NCBI RefSeq assembly: GCF_008122205.1
Contig: NZ_PHNJ01000003.1
Location: 372,001 to 436,000 of the forward strand
Origin: Natronococcus pandeyae
GTDB lineage: Archaea; Halobacteriota; Halobacteria; Halobacteriales; Natrialbaceae
Reading direction: 5' to 3'
Length of the DNA stretch: 64,000 bases
Positions 16,171-25,187 of this stretch are shown here, piece after piece. Positions within the stretch are counted from its first letter, which is position 1, and each line of letters opens with the position of its first letter. The position numbers and the translations under genes were made by a program. The notes beneath the pieces are model-generated. The model was not told the DNA's origin. It did no database searches and saw only the letters and a list, made by a program, of their open reading frames with translations.

Positions 16171-17799
16171 ATGAGTGATCCGGGTACAGCCACGGAGCGC
16201 GGTGGACGACCGAACGCGGAGCTCGCCGTCCACCTCGACGGGATCACGAAGCGGTTCCCCGGCGTCGTCGCGAACGACGACGTCGACCTCCGCGTCGAGC
16301 GCGGGAGCGTTCACGCGCTGCTGGGCGAGAACGGGGCCGGCAAGACGACGCTGATGAACGTCCTCTACGGACTCTACGAGCCCACCGAGGGCCGCGTCGT
16401 CGTCGACGGCGAGGAGCGGTCGTTCGACAGGCCGCGGGACGCGATCGACGCGGGCGTCGGCATGATCCACCAGCACTTCATGCTGGTCGACACGATGACC
16501 GTCGCCGAAAACATCGCGCTCGGCAGCGAGCCGCGAAAGTGGTGGGGACTGGCGGTCGACCACGACCGCATCGACCGCGAGATCGAGGACCTCTGTGACC
16601 GCTACGGGTTCTCGGTCGACCCGTCGGCGACGGTCGACGAACTGAGCGTCGGTGCCCAGCAGCGCGTCGAGATCCTGAAGGCGCTATACCGCGGTGCCGA
16701 CGTGCTCATCCTCGACGAGCCGACGGCCGTGCTGACGCCCCAGGAGGTCGAAGACCTCTACGGCGTCCTCGAGGAGCTCACCGACCAGGGGAAGACGATC
16801 ATCTTCATCACCCACAAGCTCGGTGAGGCGATGCACGCGGCCGACGCGATCACCGCCCTTCGGGACGGGAAGTCGGTCGGGACGGTCGAGCCGGACGAGA
16901 CCACCCGCGAGGAGCTCGCCGAACTCATGGTCGGCCGCGAGGTCCTTCTCGAGGCCGACAGCGAACCGGTCGACGCCGGTCGACCGATCCTCTCGGCGTC
17001 GGGGCTGACCGTCGAGGGCAACCGCGGGGTCGAACTCGTCTCCGACATCGACATCGAGGTTCACGCCGGCGAAATCTTCGGCATCGCAGGTGTCGACGGG
17101 AACGGACAGAGCGAGCTGATCGACGCGATCACGGGGCTCCGAACGCCCGACGAGGGGACGGTCCACTTCGACGGGGAGAACGTAACGTCCTGGTCGCGGC
17201 GCCGCCGGATCGACGCCGGCATGGCACACGTTCCGGAGGACCGCCACGAGCAGGGACTCGTCATGCCGTTCGATCTCGTCGAGAACGCCGTCCTCGGCAG
17301 TCAGCGGTCGGCGCGGTTCGCCACTAACGGCCGCATCGACTGGGACGGCGTTCGCGACCACGCGGAGGACGTCATCCAGACCTACGACGTCCGACCGCCG
17401 GACGCCGACGCCGACGCCGAATCCTTCTCCGGCGGCAACCAACAGAAGTTCATCGTCGGCCGCGAACTCGAGCGCGATCCGGAGCTCGTCGTCGCGACTC
17501 ATCCGACGCGGGGCGTCGATATCGGCTCGACCGAGTTCATCCACGATCGGCTCCTCGAACTCCGTCGGGAGGGGAAGGCGGTCCTGCTCGTCTCCTCGAA
17601 GCTCGACGAGGTGCAGGCGCTGTCCGACCGACTCGCCGTCATTTACGAGGGTGAGTTCGTCGACGTGACCGATCCCGACGCGGTCACCGAGGAGGAGCTC
17701 GGCCTGCTCATGGCCGGCGAACGCCCGGACGAAACCGACGCTCGCGGTCGCGAGTCGACGGTCGACGTCGACAAACCCGCCGACGGGGGTGAGCGCTGA
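16171..17799 (+). CDS. ABC transporter duplicated ATPase (sugar/nucleoside type)
   Basis: This protein of about 542 residues holds two fused ABC domains. The first has Walker A GENGAGKTT, signature LSVGAQQRVEILKAL and Walker B ADVLILDEPTAVL. The second is degenerate at Walker A (GVDGNGQSELID) but keeps FSGGNQQKFIVGRELER. This arrangement is typical of RbsA/NupO-type ATPases. I take the ATG at 16171; a GTG at 16162 is also possible. It overlaps the next gene by TGATG and lies 5 bp after the BMP gene. Confidence 0.95.
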   Translation: MSDPGTATERGGRPNAELAVHLDGITKRFPGVVANDDVDLRVERGSVHALLGENGAGKTTLMNVLYGLYEPTEGRVVVDGEERSFDRPRDAIDAGVGMIHQHFMLVDTMTVAENIALGSEPRKWWGLAVDHDRIDREIEDLCDRYGFSVDPSATVDELSVGAQQRVEILKALYRGADVLILDEPTAVLTPQEVEDLYGVLEELTDQGKTIIFITHKLGEAMHAADAITALRDGKSVGTVEPDETTREELAELMVGREVLLEADSEPVDAGRPILSASGLTVEGNRGVELVSDIDIEVHAGEIFGIAGVDGNGQSELIDAITGLRTPDEGTVHFDGENVTSWSRRRRIDAGMAHVPEDRHEQGLVMPFDLVENAVLGSQRSARFATNGRIDWDGVRDHAEDVIQTYDVRPPDADADAESFSGGNQQKFIVGRELERDPELVVATHPTRGVDIGSTEFIHDRLLELRREGKAVLLVSSKLDEVQALSDRLAVIYEGEFVDVTDPDAVTEEELGLLMAGERPDETDARGRESTVDVDKPADGGER

Positions 17800-19025
17800 T
17801 GCGGGACGATATCGAGCGCCTGCTCGACCGACTCGTCCACGCGTCGGTCGTCGAGCGCGTCGTTATCAGCGTCGCGGCGCTGTTCGCGGCGATCCTGGTC
17901 GGCGGCGTTCTCGTCTTCGTCTCCGGGGGCTTCGCATCCTGCCGGGCGGGGCTCGATCTCGCGGGCGCCACCTTCTGTTACAACCCGATGCAGGTCTACT
18001 ACGAGCTGTTCCTCGGCTCGCTGGGCCACCCACTCGGGGGCGACTGGACTCCGATGAACTACAGCCTCGCGACGACGCTCCGCCAGACGACTCTGCTGAT
18101 CTTTGCCGGACTCTCCGTCGCCGTCGCGTTTCGGGCGGGCCTGTTCAACATCGGAACGCAGGGACAGCTGATCGTCGGCGGCATGCTGACCGCGGTGACG
18201 GTCCTGTTCGCGGCCTCGTACGTCCCCGGCGGCTTCGTCGGCACCGCGCTCCTGGTACCGATCGGCGTCCTCGCGGGCGCGGTCGGCGGCGGCTTTTACG
18301 GCGCGATTCCGGGGGCGCTCAAGGCGTACGCGAACGCGAACGAAGTAATTACGACGATCATGCTCAACTTTATCGCGATCGGCGTCACGTCGACGCTGCT
18401 CTCCTGGCGGTTCCAGGATCCGGACAGCGCCAACCCCCAGACCCGTCCAGTGCCGGAGTACGCCGAGATCCCGAACCTGCCGTTCGTTGGCTTCAGCGGA
18501 CGGATGGACTTCTCGCTGCTCGCGCTCGGCTTCGCGATCGCGCTCATGATCGCCGTCGCCTGGCTGCTCGCCCGCACCTCGTTCGGCTACGAGCTCCGGA
18601 CGAGCGGTACACAGCCCGAGGCGGCGGCCTACGGTGGCGTCGACGAGAAGCGCATGACCGTCGCGAGCATGACACTCTCGGGGGCGCTCGGCGGCGTCGC
18701 CGGCGCCTTCTGGGTGCTGATGCAACACGGTTACTGGCTCGAGAACGTGCCGCCGCTCGGCTTCGACGGTATCGCCGTTTCGATCCTCGCGGGGAACAAT
18801 CCGCTCGGGGTCGGCTTCGCGGCGCTGCTCTTCGGCATTCTCTCGAGTGGCGCGAACTCGATCAACACCGCCACGGACGTGCCGCCAGAACTCGTCGGCA
18901 TCCTCTCGGGGCTCATCATCCTTTTCGTCGCGATGCCCGAGTTCTTCCGGATGATCGGCCGCCGGTACGTCGACGTCGGCGACCCCGCACCCGTCCGGGC
19001 CGACGGAGGTGAGGCCGATGATTGA
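17799..19025 (+). CDS. ABC transporter permease (nucleoside importer, first subunit)
   Basis: This 408-residue polytopic protein starts MRDDIERLLDRLVHASVVER. Segments such as GLSVAVAFRAGLFNIGTQGQ, NANEVITTIMLNFIAIGVTS and GFDGIAVSILAGNNPLGVGF are typical of the BPD_transp_2 permease paired with BMP proteins. About 9-10 membrane helices are visible. The start overlaps the ATPase stop (TGATG) and the end overlaps the second permease by 8 bp. Confidence 0.94.
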   Translation: MRDDIERLLDRLVHASVVERVVISVAALFAAILVGGVLVFVSGGFASCRAGLDLAGATFCYNPMQVYYELFLGSLGHPLGGDWTPMNYSLATTLRQTTLLIFAGLSVAVAFRAGLFNIGTQGQLIVGGMLTAVTVLFAASYVPGGFVGTALLVPIGVLAGAVGGGFYGAIPGALKAYANANEVITTIMLNFIAIGVTSTLLSWRFQDPDSANPQTRPVPEYAEIPNLPFVGFSGRMDFSLLALGFAIALMIAVAWLLARTSFGYELRTSGTQPEAAAYGGVDEKRMTVASMTLSGALGGVAGAFWVLMQHGYWLENVPPLGFDGIAVSILAGNNPLGVGFAALLFGILSSGANSINTATDVPPELVGILSGLIILFVAMPEFFRMIGRRYVDVGDPAPVRADGGEADD

Positions 19026-20085
19026 CGACATCGATCGTCGTACCGTCCTCGGTATCCTCGGCGCGCTCACCGCGCTCTGGATCGTCGCGGGCCTCGTCTT
19101 TCCCGACTCGTGGGCGGGCGTCCTGCTCTCGATCACGGCCAGTCCGAGCACGCACACGGCGATGCTTCGCCTCGCCGTTCCCATCGCGCTGGCCGCGCTC
19201 GGCGGGATCTTCGCCGAGAAGAGCGGCGTGATCAACATCGGGCTCGAGGGGCTGCTCATCGTCTCGGCGTTCTCGGCCATCATCGTGACGTTCTGGCTGG
19301 GATCGGGCGAGTCGACGATGCTGCTCTCTCACCACTGGTGGGGCTTCGCGGTTGGCGTCCTCGCGAGCACCCTCTTCGCGCTGATCTTCGCCATCGTCTG
19401 CATCGACTTCAAAGCCGACCAGATCATCGCGGGGCTCGCAGTCTGGCTGATCGCGCTCGGACTCGCTCCGTTCGCCTCCCGGATCGTCTTCGACAGCCCG
19501 AACACCGCCGGCGTCGGACGATTCCAGAACGTGACGATCCCGGTGCTGTCGGAGATCCCGTTCTTCGGCTACCTGCTGTTCGACACGCCGCCGCAGGTGT
19601 ACCTCATGCTCGGGGCCACCGCCGTGGGCTGGTACCTGCTCAACCGGACGGCGTTCGGCCGCTGGGTCGTCGCCAGCGGCGAGAACCCGAAGGCGCTCGA
19701 CACGGCGGGCGTCGACGTTCGCAAGGTGCGCTACGCCGCGGTGGTGCTCTCTGGCGTCTTCGCGGGCCTCGGCGGGGCCGGCTTCGCGCTCGGCCAACTC
19801 GGCACGTTCGCCGGCGGCGGCGAGACGGCCATCGGCGGCCGCGGCTTCATCGCCATCGCGACCTATCTCTTCGCGAACTACCACCCGATCGGCGCGCTCG
19901 GCGGCTCGTTCCTCTTCGCGGGGCTCGAGGCGCTCCAGATTCAGCTCCAGAACCTCGGCTACGCGGTTCCAACGGAGCTCATCCGGACGATCCCGTACGT
20001 GACGGTGATCGTCGTCCTCGTCTTCGTCGGCAAGACCCGGCTGCCGGAGGCGGCCGGCGAGGCCTACGACAGCGACGAGGACTGA
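19018..20085 (+). CDS. ABC transporter permease (nucleoside importer, second subunit)
   Basis: This 355-residue integral membrane protein begins MIDDIDRRTVLGILGALTAL. The segment GIFAEKSGVINIGLEGLLIV is a hallmark of the NupQ/YufQ-type permease, and FKADQIIAGLAVWLIALGLA and GGRGFIAIATYLFANYHPIG follow. It heterodimerises with the preceding permease in the importer. The ATG at 19018, inside the previous gene, is preferred to an upstream GTG. It is the last gene of the transporter operon. Confidence 0.94.
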   Translation: MIDDIDRRTVLGILGALTALWIVAGLVFPDSWAGVLLSITASPSTHTAMLRLAVPIALAALGGIFAEKSGVINIGLEGLLIVSAFSAIIVTFWLGSGESTMLLSHHWWGFAVGVLASTLFALIFAIVCIDFKADQIIAGLAVWLIALGLAPFASRIVFDSPNTAGVGRFQNVTIPVLSEIPFFGYLLFDTPPQVYLMLGATAVGWYLLNRTAFGRWVVASGENPKALDTAGVDVRKVRYAAVVLSGVFAGLGGAGFALGQLGTFAGGGETAIGGRGFIAIATYLFANYHPIGALGGSFLFAGLEALQIQLQNLGYAVPTELIRTIPYVTVIVVLVFVGKTRLPEAAGEAYDSDED

Positions 20086-20233
20086 TACGGACCGCTGTGA
20101 GTCATTTCCGGAGCAACCGCAGGACGGCTCGCGGTTGCCCCGGTAAACAGTTACAGCGGACCGTCTGAGCGGTCGATCGCTCCCGTCCGCGTCGGGTCGG
20201 TGCCTTCTTGGATCGCATCGACGTATCGTGTCC

Positions 20234-20626
20234 ATGAACGAACTGATCGACGCCGCCCGCGAAATCCAGTCGCAGGCTCACATTCCCTACTCCGAGTATC
20301 CGGTCGGTGCCGCCCTCGAGACGACCGACGGGGAGGTATTCGTCGGCTGTAACCTCGAGAACGCGAACTTCAGCAACAGCCTTCACGCCGAGGAGGTCGC
20401 CATCGCCGAGGCGGTCAAGGAGGGCCACCGCGACTTCGAACGGATCGCCGTCAGCTCCGGCCGCCGAGACGGCGTCACGCCCTGTGGGATGTGCCGGCAG
20501 ACGCTCTCGGAGTTCTGCGACGAGGACCTCGTCGTGCTCTGTGACGAGGGTGAGGACGAACCGGTTTCGGAGTACACGCTCGGAGAACTGCTGCCGGATA
20601 CGATCACGCAAGAAACGCTCGAGTAG
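20234..20626 (+). CDS. cdd: Cytidine deaminase
   Basis: This 130-residue protein matches the homotetrameric CDA family. The zinc site comprises LHAEEVAIAEA and TPCGMCRQTLSEF, giving one to three Cys/His ligands and the catalytic Glu. The opening PYSEYPVGAALETTDGEVFV is also typical. It deaminates cytidine or deoxycytidine to uridine. Its place directly after a nucleoside importer and before uridine phosphorylase argues for a nucleoside salvage pathway. ATG 20234 is preferred over GTG 20228. Confidence 0.95.
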   Translation: MNELIDAAREIQSQAHIPYSEYPVGAALETTDGEVFVGCNLENANFSNSLHAEEVAIAEAVKEGHRDFERIAVSSGRRDGVTPCGMCRQTLSEFCDEDLVVLCDEGEDEPVSEYTLGELLPDTITQETLE

Positions 20627-20659
20627 CGGACGCAAAGGCCCGAGGAACGCGCCGACGGT

Positions 20660-21097
20660 TCAGTTTCCGGTGCGTTCCTCGAGTCGATCCCGCAGAATCG
20701 TCCGGTGACACCGCTTCTTCTCGGTGTTCTCGTAGCAGACCAGCGCCAGCGACTCGCCGGACGCGAGGCGATCCGCGAGAGACTCGAGCGCCGACTGTGC
20801 CTCCGTCGAGTCCTCGAGATGGCGCCGGTACTGCTCGCCGAACTCGACCTGCTCCCACGCGGCGTTGTGCGCGCCCTCCTCACAGAGCCCCTGCATCTTC
20901 AGCTCGTCTTCGGTCTGCCGGATCGACTCGAGCACGTCGGCAGGCGGGCCGAGTTCGGGGACGTTCTCGTCGACGGCCGCGTGGAACCACGGCGTCGGAC
21001 TGCGGACGACGCCGACCAGCGTCGCGTCCGGCGGTAGATCGGCCAGATCGTGCTGTAGCGCGGCCACGTACGTGTCCGTGAGCGTGGCGTCTCCCAT
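20660..21097 (-). CDS. DUF488 family protein
   Basis: This 145-residue protein starts MGDATLTDTYVAALQHDLAD. The C-terminal SLALVCYENTEKKRCHRTIL, a conserved Cys/His segment, is the DUF488 signature. The family is widespread and of unknown biochemical function. The gene lies on the opposite strand between cdd and udp, so it is not part of their operon. Confidence 0.8.
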   Translation of the reverse strand: MGDATLTDTYVAALQHDLADLPPDATLVGVVRSPTPWFHAAVDENVPELGPPADVLESIRQTEDELKMQGLCEEGAHNAAWEQVEFGEQYRRHLEDSTEAQSALESLADRLASGESLALVCYENTEKKRCHRTILRDRLEERTGN

Positions 21098-21156
21098 GGT
21101 CGGGCTACGGCCGCCCGGCATTTATATACAGCGCGGGTGCGAATCGGCGGACCCGA

Positions 21157-21981
21157 ATGCCCGGAGACAGTGAAGATCCGAACGCCGACGTACAGTACCA
21201 CCTCGAGGTCGACGCGGACGACGTCGCGGACACCGTGCTTTTGCCGGGAAACCCCGAGCGACTCGAGGTCATCGTCGACTACTGGGACGACCACGAGATG
21301 CGGGCCCACCACCGTGAGTACCGGACTGCAACCGGGAGCTACGAGGGGACGCCCATCTCGGTCACCTCGACCGGAATCGGGAGTCCGTCCGCCGCGATAG
21401 CCGTCGAGGAACTCGCCCGCGTCGGTAGCGATACGTTCATTCGGGTCGGCTCCTGCGGCGCGGTCCAGCCCGAGATGGACGTCGGCGACCTCGTGATCAC
21501 GACCGGCGGCCTCCGCCAGGAGGGGACCAGCGACGAGTACGTCCGGGAGGACTACCCCGCCGTCGCCGACTACGAGGTCGTCGCCGCGTTAGTCGCCGCA
21601 GCCGAGCGCCTCGGCTACGACTACCACACCGGCGTCACGATGAGCGCCGACTCCTTCTACGCCGGCCAGGGTCGGCCCGGCTTCGAAGGGTTCGAGGCGG
21701 CCGGCTCCACGGATCTGGTCGACCAACTCGCCGAGGCGAACGTCAAGAACATCGAGATGGAGGCGAGCGCCATCCTCACGCTGGCGAGCATCTACGGACT
21801 CCGCGCGGGCGCGGTCTGTACCGTCTACGCCGACCGACAGGGCGGCGAGTTCAGCAAGGAGGGCGAGTCACGCGCCGCCGAGACCGCCACGCTCGCGACC
21901 CACCTGCTCGCGAAAATGGACGAGAAAAAGCGCGAGGTGGGCGTCGACCGCTGGCACGCTGGCCTCTCGCTCGAGGACTGA
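21157..21981 (+). CDS. udp: Uridine phosphorylase-type nucleoside phosphorylase
   Basis: This 274-residue PNP/UDP-family enzyme has DTVLLPGNPERLEVIVDYWD (phosphate loop), TGIGSPSAAIAVEELARVG, RVGSCGAVQPEMDVGDLVI and EMEASAILTLASIYGLRAGA (the Met-Glu that contacts ribose). It cleaves uridine, or a similar nucleoside, with phosphate to give the base and ribose-1-phosphate. Placed close to the importer and cytidine deaminase, it completes a cytidine-uridine-uracil route. Purine specificity is possible but less likely. Confidence 0.88.
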   Translation: MPGDSEDPNADVQYHLEVDADDVADTVLLPGNPERLEVIVDYWDDHEMRAHHREYRTATGSYEGTPISVTSTGIGSPSAAIAVEELARVGSDTFIRVGSCGAVQPEMDVGDLVITTGGLRQEGTSDEYVREDYPAVADYEVVAALVAAAERLGYDYHTGVTMSADSFYAGQGRPGFEGFEAAGSTDLVDQLAEANVKNIEMEASAILTLASIYGLRAGAVCTVYADRQGGEFSKEGESRAAETATLATHLLAKMDEKKREVGVDRWHAGLSLED

Positions 21982-21987
21982 GACTGA

Positions 21988-22130
21988 CGATTCAGTTGGT
22001 CTCGAGTTGCTCGTTCTCGTGGAGCCGCTGGATCCGCGTCTCGAGATCGACACCCTTGTTCTCGAACCTCCTGACACGCTACACGCAGTCGTGACTGGAT
22101 CTCGAGTTCGACATCCCTCGTTCTTCAGTT
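21988..22130 (-). pseudogene. Degenerate, internally duplicated coiled-coil remnant
   Basis: The minus strand ends with a readable stretch GVDLETRIQRLHENEQLETN followed by a stop, but a TAG lies just upstream and no start exists. A second, similar block about 60 bp upstream reads VELEIQSRLR in another frame. The two blocks share GA-AAC-AGGG-TGTCGA-CTCGAGA, so they appear to be tandem duplicates separated by frame disruption. The origin is unknown. Confidence 0.25.
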
Positions 22131-22223
22131 CCGATCGATCACCCCTCGTCTTTCGAGAGGTCAAAAGAGTATCGCTACTCATGGCGAACAGCACCGTTCG
22201 TGAACGGAACCTTCGGCTCCGAG

Positions 22224-22991
22224 CTACTCTCGAATCCGGACGATACCGTCCTCGAAGACCTTCCGATTCGGCACGATGTACTCCTCGGAGTCGTCCTCGA
22301 TCTTCGTGACGAAGAGGTCGACCTCCTGGACGATGCCGACCTGTTCGCCGATTCGAACCCGGTCGCCGATACCGTACGGCTGGTTGAGGAGGAGGTAGAT
22401 CCCGGCCGCGCTCGAGACCAGGAAATCCTGGAAGGCGTAGGCGCCGACGAGAACGAGGCCCGCAGCGTAGACGGTGAGCAGAATCATCAGCGCGAGAACG
22501 TGAACGCCGATTTGGCCCAGCGCGATGATCAGCGCGACGTAGAGAACGGAGTACTTGACGAGTTTCGGGAGCAGGGAGACCTCCGGCAGTTTGACGCCGC
22601 GGAGATACTCGCTGACGGCAAGTTCCATCTTGTCCGCGACAACGAACCCCACGATCACGACGAGAACGGCGACGAACACCTGCGGGATGAACTCCGTCAC
22701 GCGCAGCCAGAAGGCGTCAGTATCGAGCAACTGGGCGATGTGGATCGCCGTCAGCACGGCGATCCCGTAGATGAACCAGGCGCTCAACCGGGCGACGATC
22801 TCGACCGTCGACGTCCCGAGCGATTGAGCCGTCCGCTCGAACGGCGTCCCCTCGACGGCCTCCGGCACGCCCGAGGCCGTCAGCAACTCCTCGTTGAGTC
22901 GGCCGACCAGATAGCCGACGACGACACCCAGAATCAATACCGCCGTCGCGATGACCGCTGGCTCGTCGATGAGCGTCTGCCAGTCTACCAT
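22224..22991 (-). CDS. MscS-like mechanosensitive channel
   Basis: This 255-residue membrane protein has four to five predicted helices. The C-terminal part, with AYAFQDFLVSSAAGIYLLLN followed by QPYGIGDRVRIGEQVGIVQE, is the MscS pore-lining helix and start of the beta domain; EEYIVPNRKVFEDGIVRIRE completes a shortened beta domain. It lacks the large MscS C-terminal cage. Its start lies 2 bp after the dacZ stop, so the two form an operon. Archaeal homologues of this small type have been linked to osmotic adaptation only by context. Confidence 0.85.
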   Translation of the reverse strand: MVDWQTLIDEPAVIATAVLILGVVVGYLVGRLNEELLTASGVPEAVEGTPFERTAQSLGTSTVEIVARLSAWFIYGIAVLTAIHIAQLLDTDAFWLRVTEFIPQVFVAVLVVIVGFVVADKMELAVSEYLRGVKLPEVSLLPKLVKYSVLYVALIIALGQIGVHVLALMILLTVYAAGLVLVGAYAFQDFLVSSAAGIYLLLNQPYGIGDRVRIGEQVGIVQEVDLFVTKIEDDSEEYIVPNRKVFEDGIVRIRE

Positions 22992-22993
22992 AC

Positions 22994-23806
22994 TCAGTAC
23001 GCCTCCGGATCGACCTCCAGAATGAGCTCTCCGGCCTTGAACGCCCGGACCAGCCCATCGCTCTCCGAGAGCACGATCGCGATCGCGTTCGTGTCTCGGG
23101 TGATCGCACCGCCGGCCATGTGGCGGGCACCCAGCCCCTTCGGAATGTCGACCCCCTCCGCGGACGGCTCGAGGTATCGGTACGCGGAGACGATCTTGCC
23201 CGCGTCCGAAATGACGAACGCACCGTCGAGCCGGGAGAACTCCTTCAGCATCACGTTCACGATCGGATCGCCGACGTGGACGTGGGACTTCTCGAACGGG
23301 TTGTACGACAGCGGCCGAGACTTGTTCATCACTTTGCCCGCGTCACCGACGATGAACAGCGCGCCGACCGGCTTCCCTTTCTGTCCCTTCTGTCCCAGTT
23401 CGATCGCCAGTTCCAGCACCGACTTGATGACCTCGGGATCCGCGCGGGACCGCGCGAACAGATCGTAGATCCCGGTGTGGGAGTCCGCGTCTGCCCGCAC
23501 GCGAGACACCGTATCGATGTCGTCGCTGAAGACGCTCGTCGCGCAGGCCAGTGTGTCGCCGTCCTCGATGATGTCCTGGTTGAGCGCCCCCTCGAGCCCG
23601 AAGCGGATCCGGTCGGAGATGTTGTCGAACTCGAGCGGCAGTTCGACGAACGTCTCCGCGCTGACGTCGTTCTCGGTTCCGACGACGATTACGTCGACCT
23701 CGTCCACCTCGACGAACCGTTCGTAGTACGATCCGCTCGGCGAGAAGAGCGCAGCGGCGTCGACATTCGAGAAGAGATCCCCGAACACATCGTCTAACCC
23801 GGCCAT
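22994..23806 (-). CDS. dacZ: Diadenylate cyclase DacZ
   Basis: This 270-residue protein has a helical N-terminal domain and a C-terminal DisA_N (DAC) domain. The catalytic motifs are LDGAFVISDAGKIV (DGA) and GLGARHMAGGAITRDTNAIA (RHxxG/A). It condenses two ATP into c-di-AMP. The Haloferax volcanii homologue DacZ makes c-di-AMP that must be kept within limits and is involved in osmotic homeostasis (published). Co-transcription with an MscS-like channel supports an osmoregulatory role. Confidence 0.92.
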   Translation of the reverse strand: MAGLDDVFGDLFSNVDAAALFSPSGSYYERFVEVDEVDVIVVGTENDVSAETFVELPLEFDNISDRIRFGLEGALNQDIIEDGDTLACATSVFSDDIDTVSRVRADADSHTGIYDLFARSRADPEVIKSVLELAIELGQKGQKGKPVGALFIVGDAGKVMNKSRPLSYNPFEKSHVHVGDPIVNVMLKEFSRLDGAFVISDAGKIVSAYRYLEPSAEGVDIPKGLGARHMAGGAITRDTNAIAIVLSESDGLVRAFKAGELILEVDPEAY

Positions 23807-23861
23807 TGCTCATACAAGCCGTTCCCGCGCGAATAAGCGTTGTGGAGTGTCTGACGTTCGT

Positions 23862-23966
23862 ATGACAAAGAGTATCACAGGAGTGCTCGACGAGCAGAAC
23901 AGCCGCGTAGGGCCGGATCTATCGACTCCGCGGCTTCTGGCGGGGTGGAGACAGTGGCGACGTTGA
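23862..23966 (+). CDS. Possible 34-residue small protein
   Basis: A plus-strand frame starts MTKSITGVLDEQNSRVGPDL and ends RLLAGWRQWRR. It is divergent from dacZ, and the starts are about 55 bp apart. The codon pattern looks plausible but the length gives weak support. The rest of the 23807-24111 interval contains no convincing gene; an AT-rich stretch near 24085-24110 probably holds the promoter of the next gene. Confidence 0.25.
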   Translation: MTKSITGVLDEQNSRVGPDLSTPRLLAGWRQWRR

Positions 23967-24111
23967 ACGGAATAATATTGGAGAGGAGACATGTCATGCC
24001 GGCGGTCTCGACGTCTTCTCAGGGATCGTTCAAGACGAAGCTACGGGTATTGAAGAGCGGATATGTGAAGGCGGACGTTTAGATGCAATATCTGTTATCG
24101 TGAATGTATAG

Positions 24112-24972
24112 ATGAATGGAAATTCACCGACACGGAGAACATACATGAAACTGGCAGGCGCCACCGCACTCGCGGGGGCGGCGAGTCAGTCGGCCACGGC
24201 AAAGCAGCCACCCGAAGCCAATCAGTCGGTCGCGGCGGACGAGTCCTGCCCGGCCCGGTCCCCGATTCCGGACGGCGTCTGGACGCCGACGCCCGACGAG
24301 ACGATCCTTCCCGACACCAAGTTCGAGACCGGCGTCTACGTCCGGGAGGCCAAACGCGACGGGCCGACGGCCGTCGTCGTCGCCGGACAGCACGGCTTCG
24401 AGCGGTCCGCCCAGGACGCCGCGATGCGTCTCGTCTCGCTCACCCCGAAGCAGGGAAAACTGGTCGTCATCCCGCACGCGGACGTGACCGCGATCCACGG
24501 TCACAGCTACAGCGGCGACCTCGGCAACCTCAACCGCCACTGGCCGACCGGCGAGGAGCCGAAGTCCGAACTCGCTCGAGAACTCTGGAGCGTGATCGAA
24601 GAGTGCGATCCCGACGTGGCGTTCGACCTGCACGACTCGAAGGGTATCTACGGCAGCGACCTCGCCGACGGCGTCGGTCAGGCGATCTTCCCCACGCCGG
24701 AGGGCGTCGACGCCGCGAGTGAGGTCATCGACGGACTCAACGACCACTACATCGGCCCCTCGGAGTACTCCGACGAGTACCTGTTCACGCAGGGCAACGA
24801 GCAGTCGGGTTCCAATCCACTGCTCAGCCACACGTTCGGCGGCGACCTCGAGATCCCAGGCTGGCTGATCGAGACGACGCGCTACGAAACGTCGCTCACG
24901 GATCGGGTCACGTGGTGTTTCGCGGCGACGGTCGGCTGTCTGGCGTATCACGGGCTCGAGTTCGATTTCTGA
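24112..24972 (+). CDS. Tat-secreted M14/AstE-like zinc carboxypeptidase or deacylase
   Basis: This 286-residue protein has a twin-arginine signal (TRRTYMKLAGATALAGAAS) and no lipobox, so it should be released or cell-wall-associated. The mature part has AVVVAGQHGFERSAQDAAMR (zinc His and Glu), HSYSGDLGNLNRHWPTG and VAFDLHDSKGIYGSDLADG (third zinc ligand), as in succinylglutamate desuccinylase/aspartoacylase-like M14 proteins. The substrate is unknown. The adjacent tRNA-end array starts only 24 bp after its stop. Confidence 0.75.
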   Translation: MNGNSPTRRTYMKLAGATALAGAASQSATAKQPPEANQSVAADESCPARSPIPDGVWTPTPDETILPDTKFETGVYVREAKRDGPTAVVVAGQHGFERSAQDAAMRLVSLTPKQGKLVVIPHADVTAIHGHSYSGDLGNLNRHWPTGEEPKSELARELWSVIEECDPDVAFDLHDSKGIYGSDLADGVGQAIFPTPEGVDAASEVIDGLNDHYIGPSEYSDEYLFTQGNEQSGSNPLLSHTFGGDLEIPGWLIETTRYETSLTDRVTWCFAATVGCLAYHGLEFDF

Positions 24973-24996
24973 AGCACCGTCGTTCGTGCAGAAAGA

Positions 24997-25187
24997 GCGG
25001 GACCGGATTCGAACAACGCGAAGACGTGCTCGCTCTCGCTGCGCGCGTCTTCTCTCGTTCAAAAACTCGTTTAGTGCGCGGGACCGGATTCGAACAACGC
25101 GAAGACGTGCTCGCTCTCGCTGCGCGCGTCTTCTCTCGTTCGAATCGGTCGGCGATGCTTCTCCTCGCGAAGTTGCTCGGAGAAGCA
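24997..25187 (-). repeat. Hairpin elements carrying copies of the tRNA-Leu 3' end
   Basis: Downstream of tRNA-Leu (minus strand) lie two exact 64-bp copies (24997-25060 and 25078-25141). Each couples a copy of the tRNA-Leu 3' end to a hairpin core with stem GAAGACG/CGTCTTC. The nearer copy extends to the full final 21 nt of the tRNA (25075-25095), and its outer arms GATTCGAAC and GTTCGAATC are exactly complementary. A perfect 10-bp stem ATGCTTCTCC/GGAGAAGCAT (25155-25188) sits directly at the tRNA 3' end. Confidence 0.9.

Noticed and set aside
17643-20235. Long minus-strand frames opposite the ABC transporter genes
   Set aside because: Arg/Asp/Glu-rich shadows of membrane protein genes with clear family identity on the plus strand.
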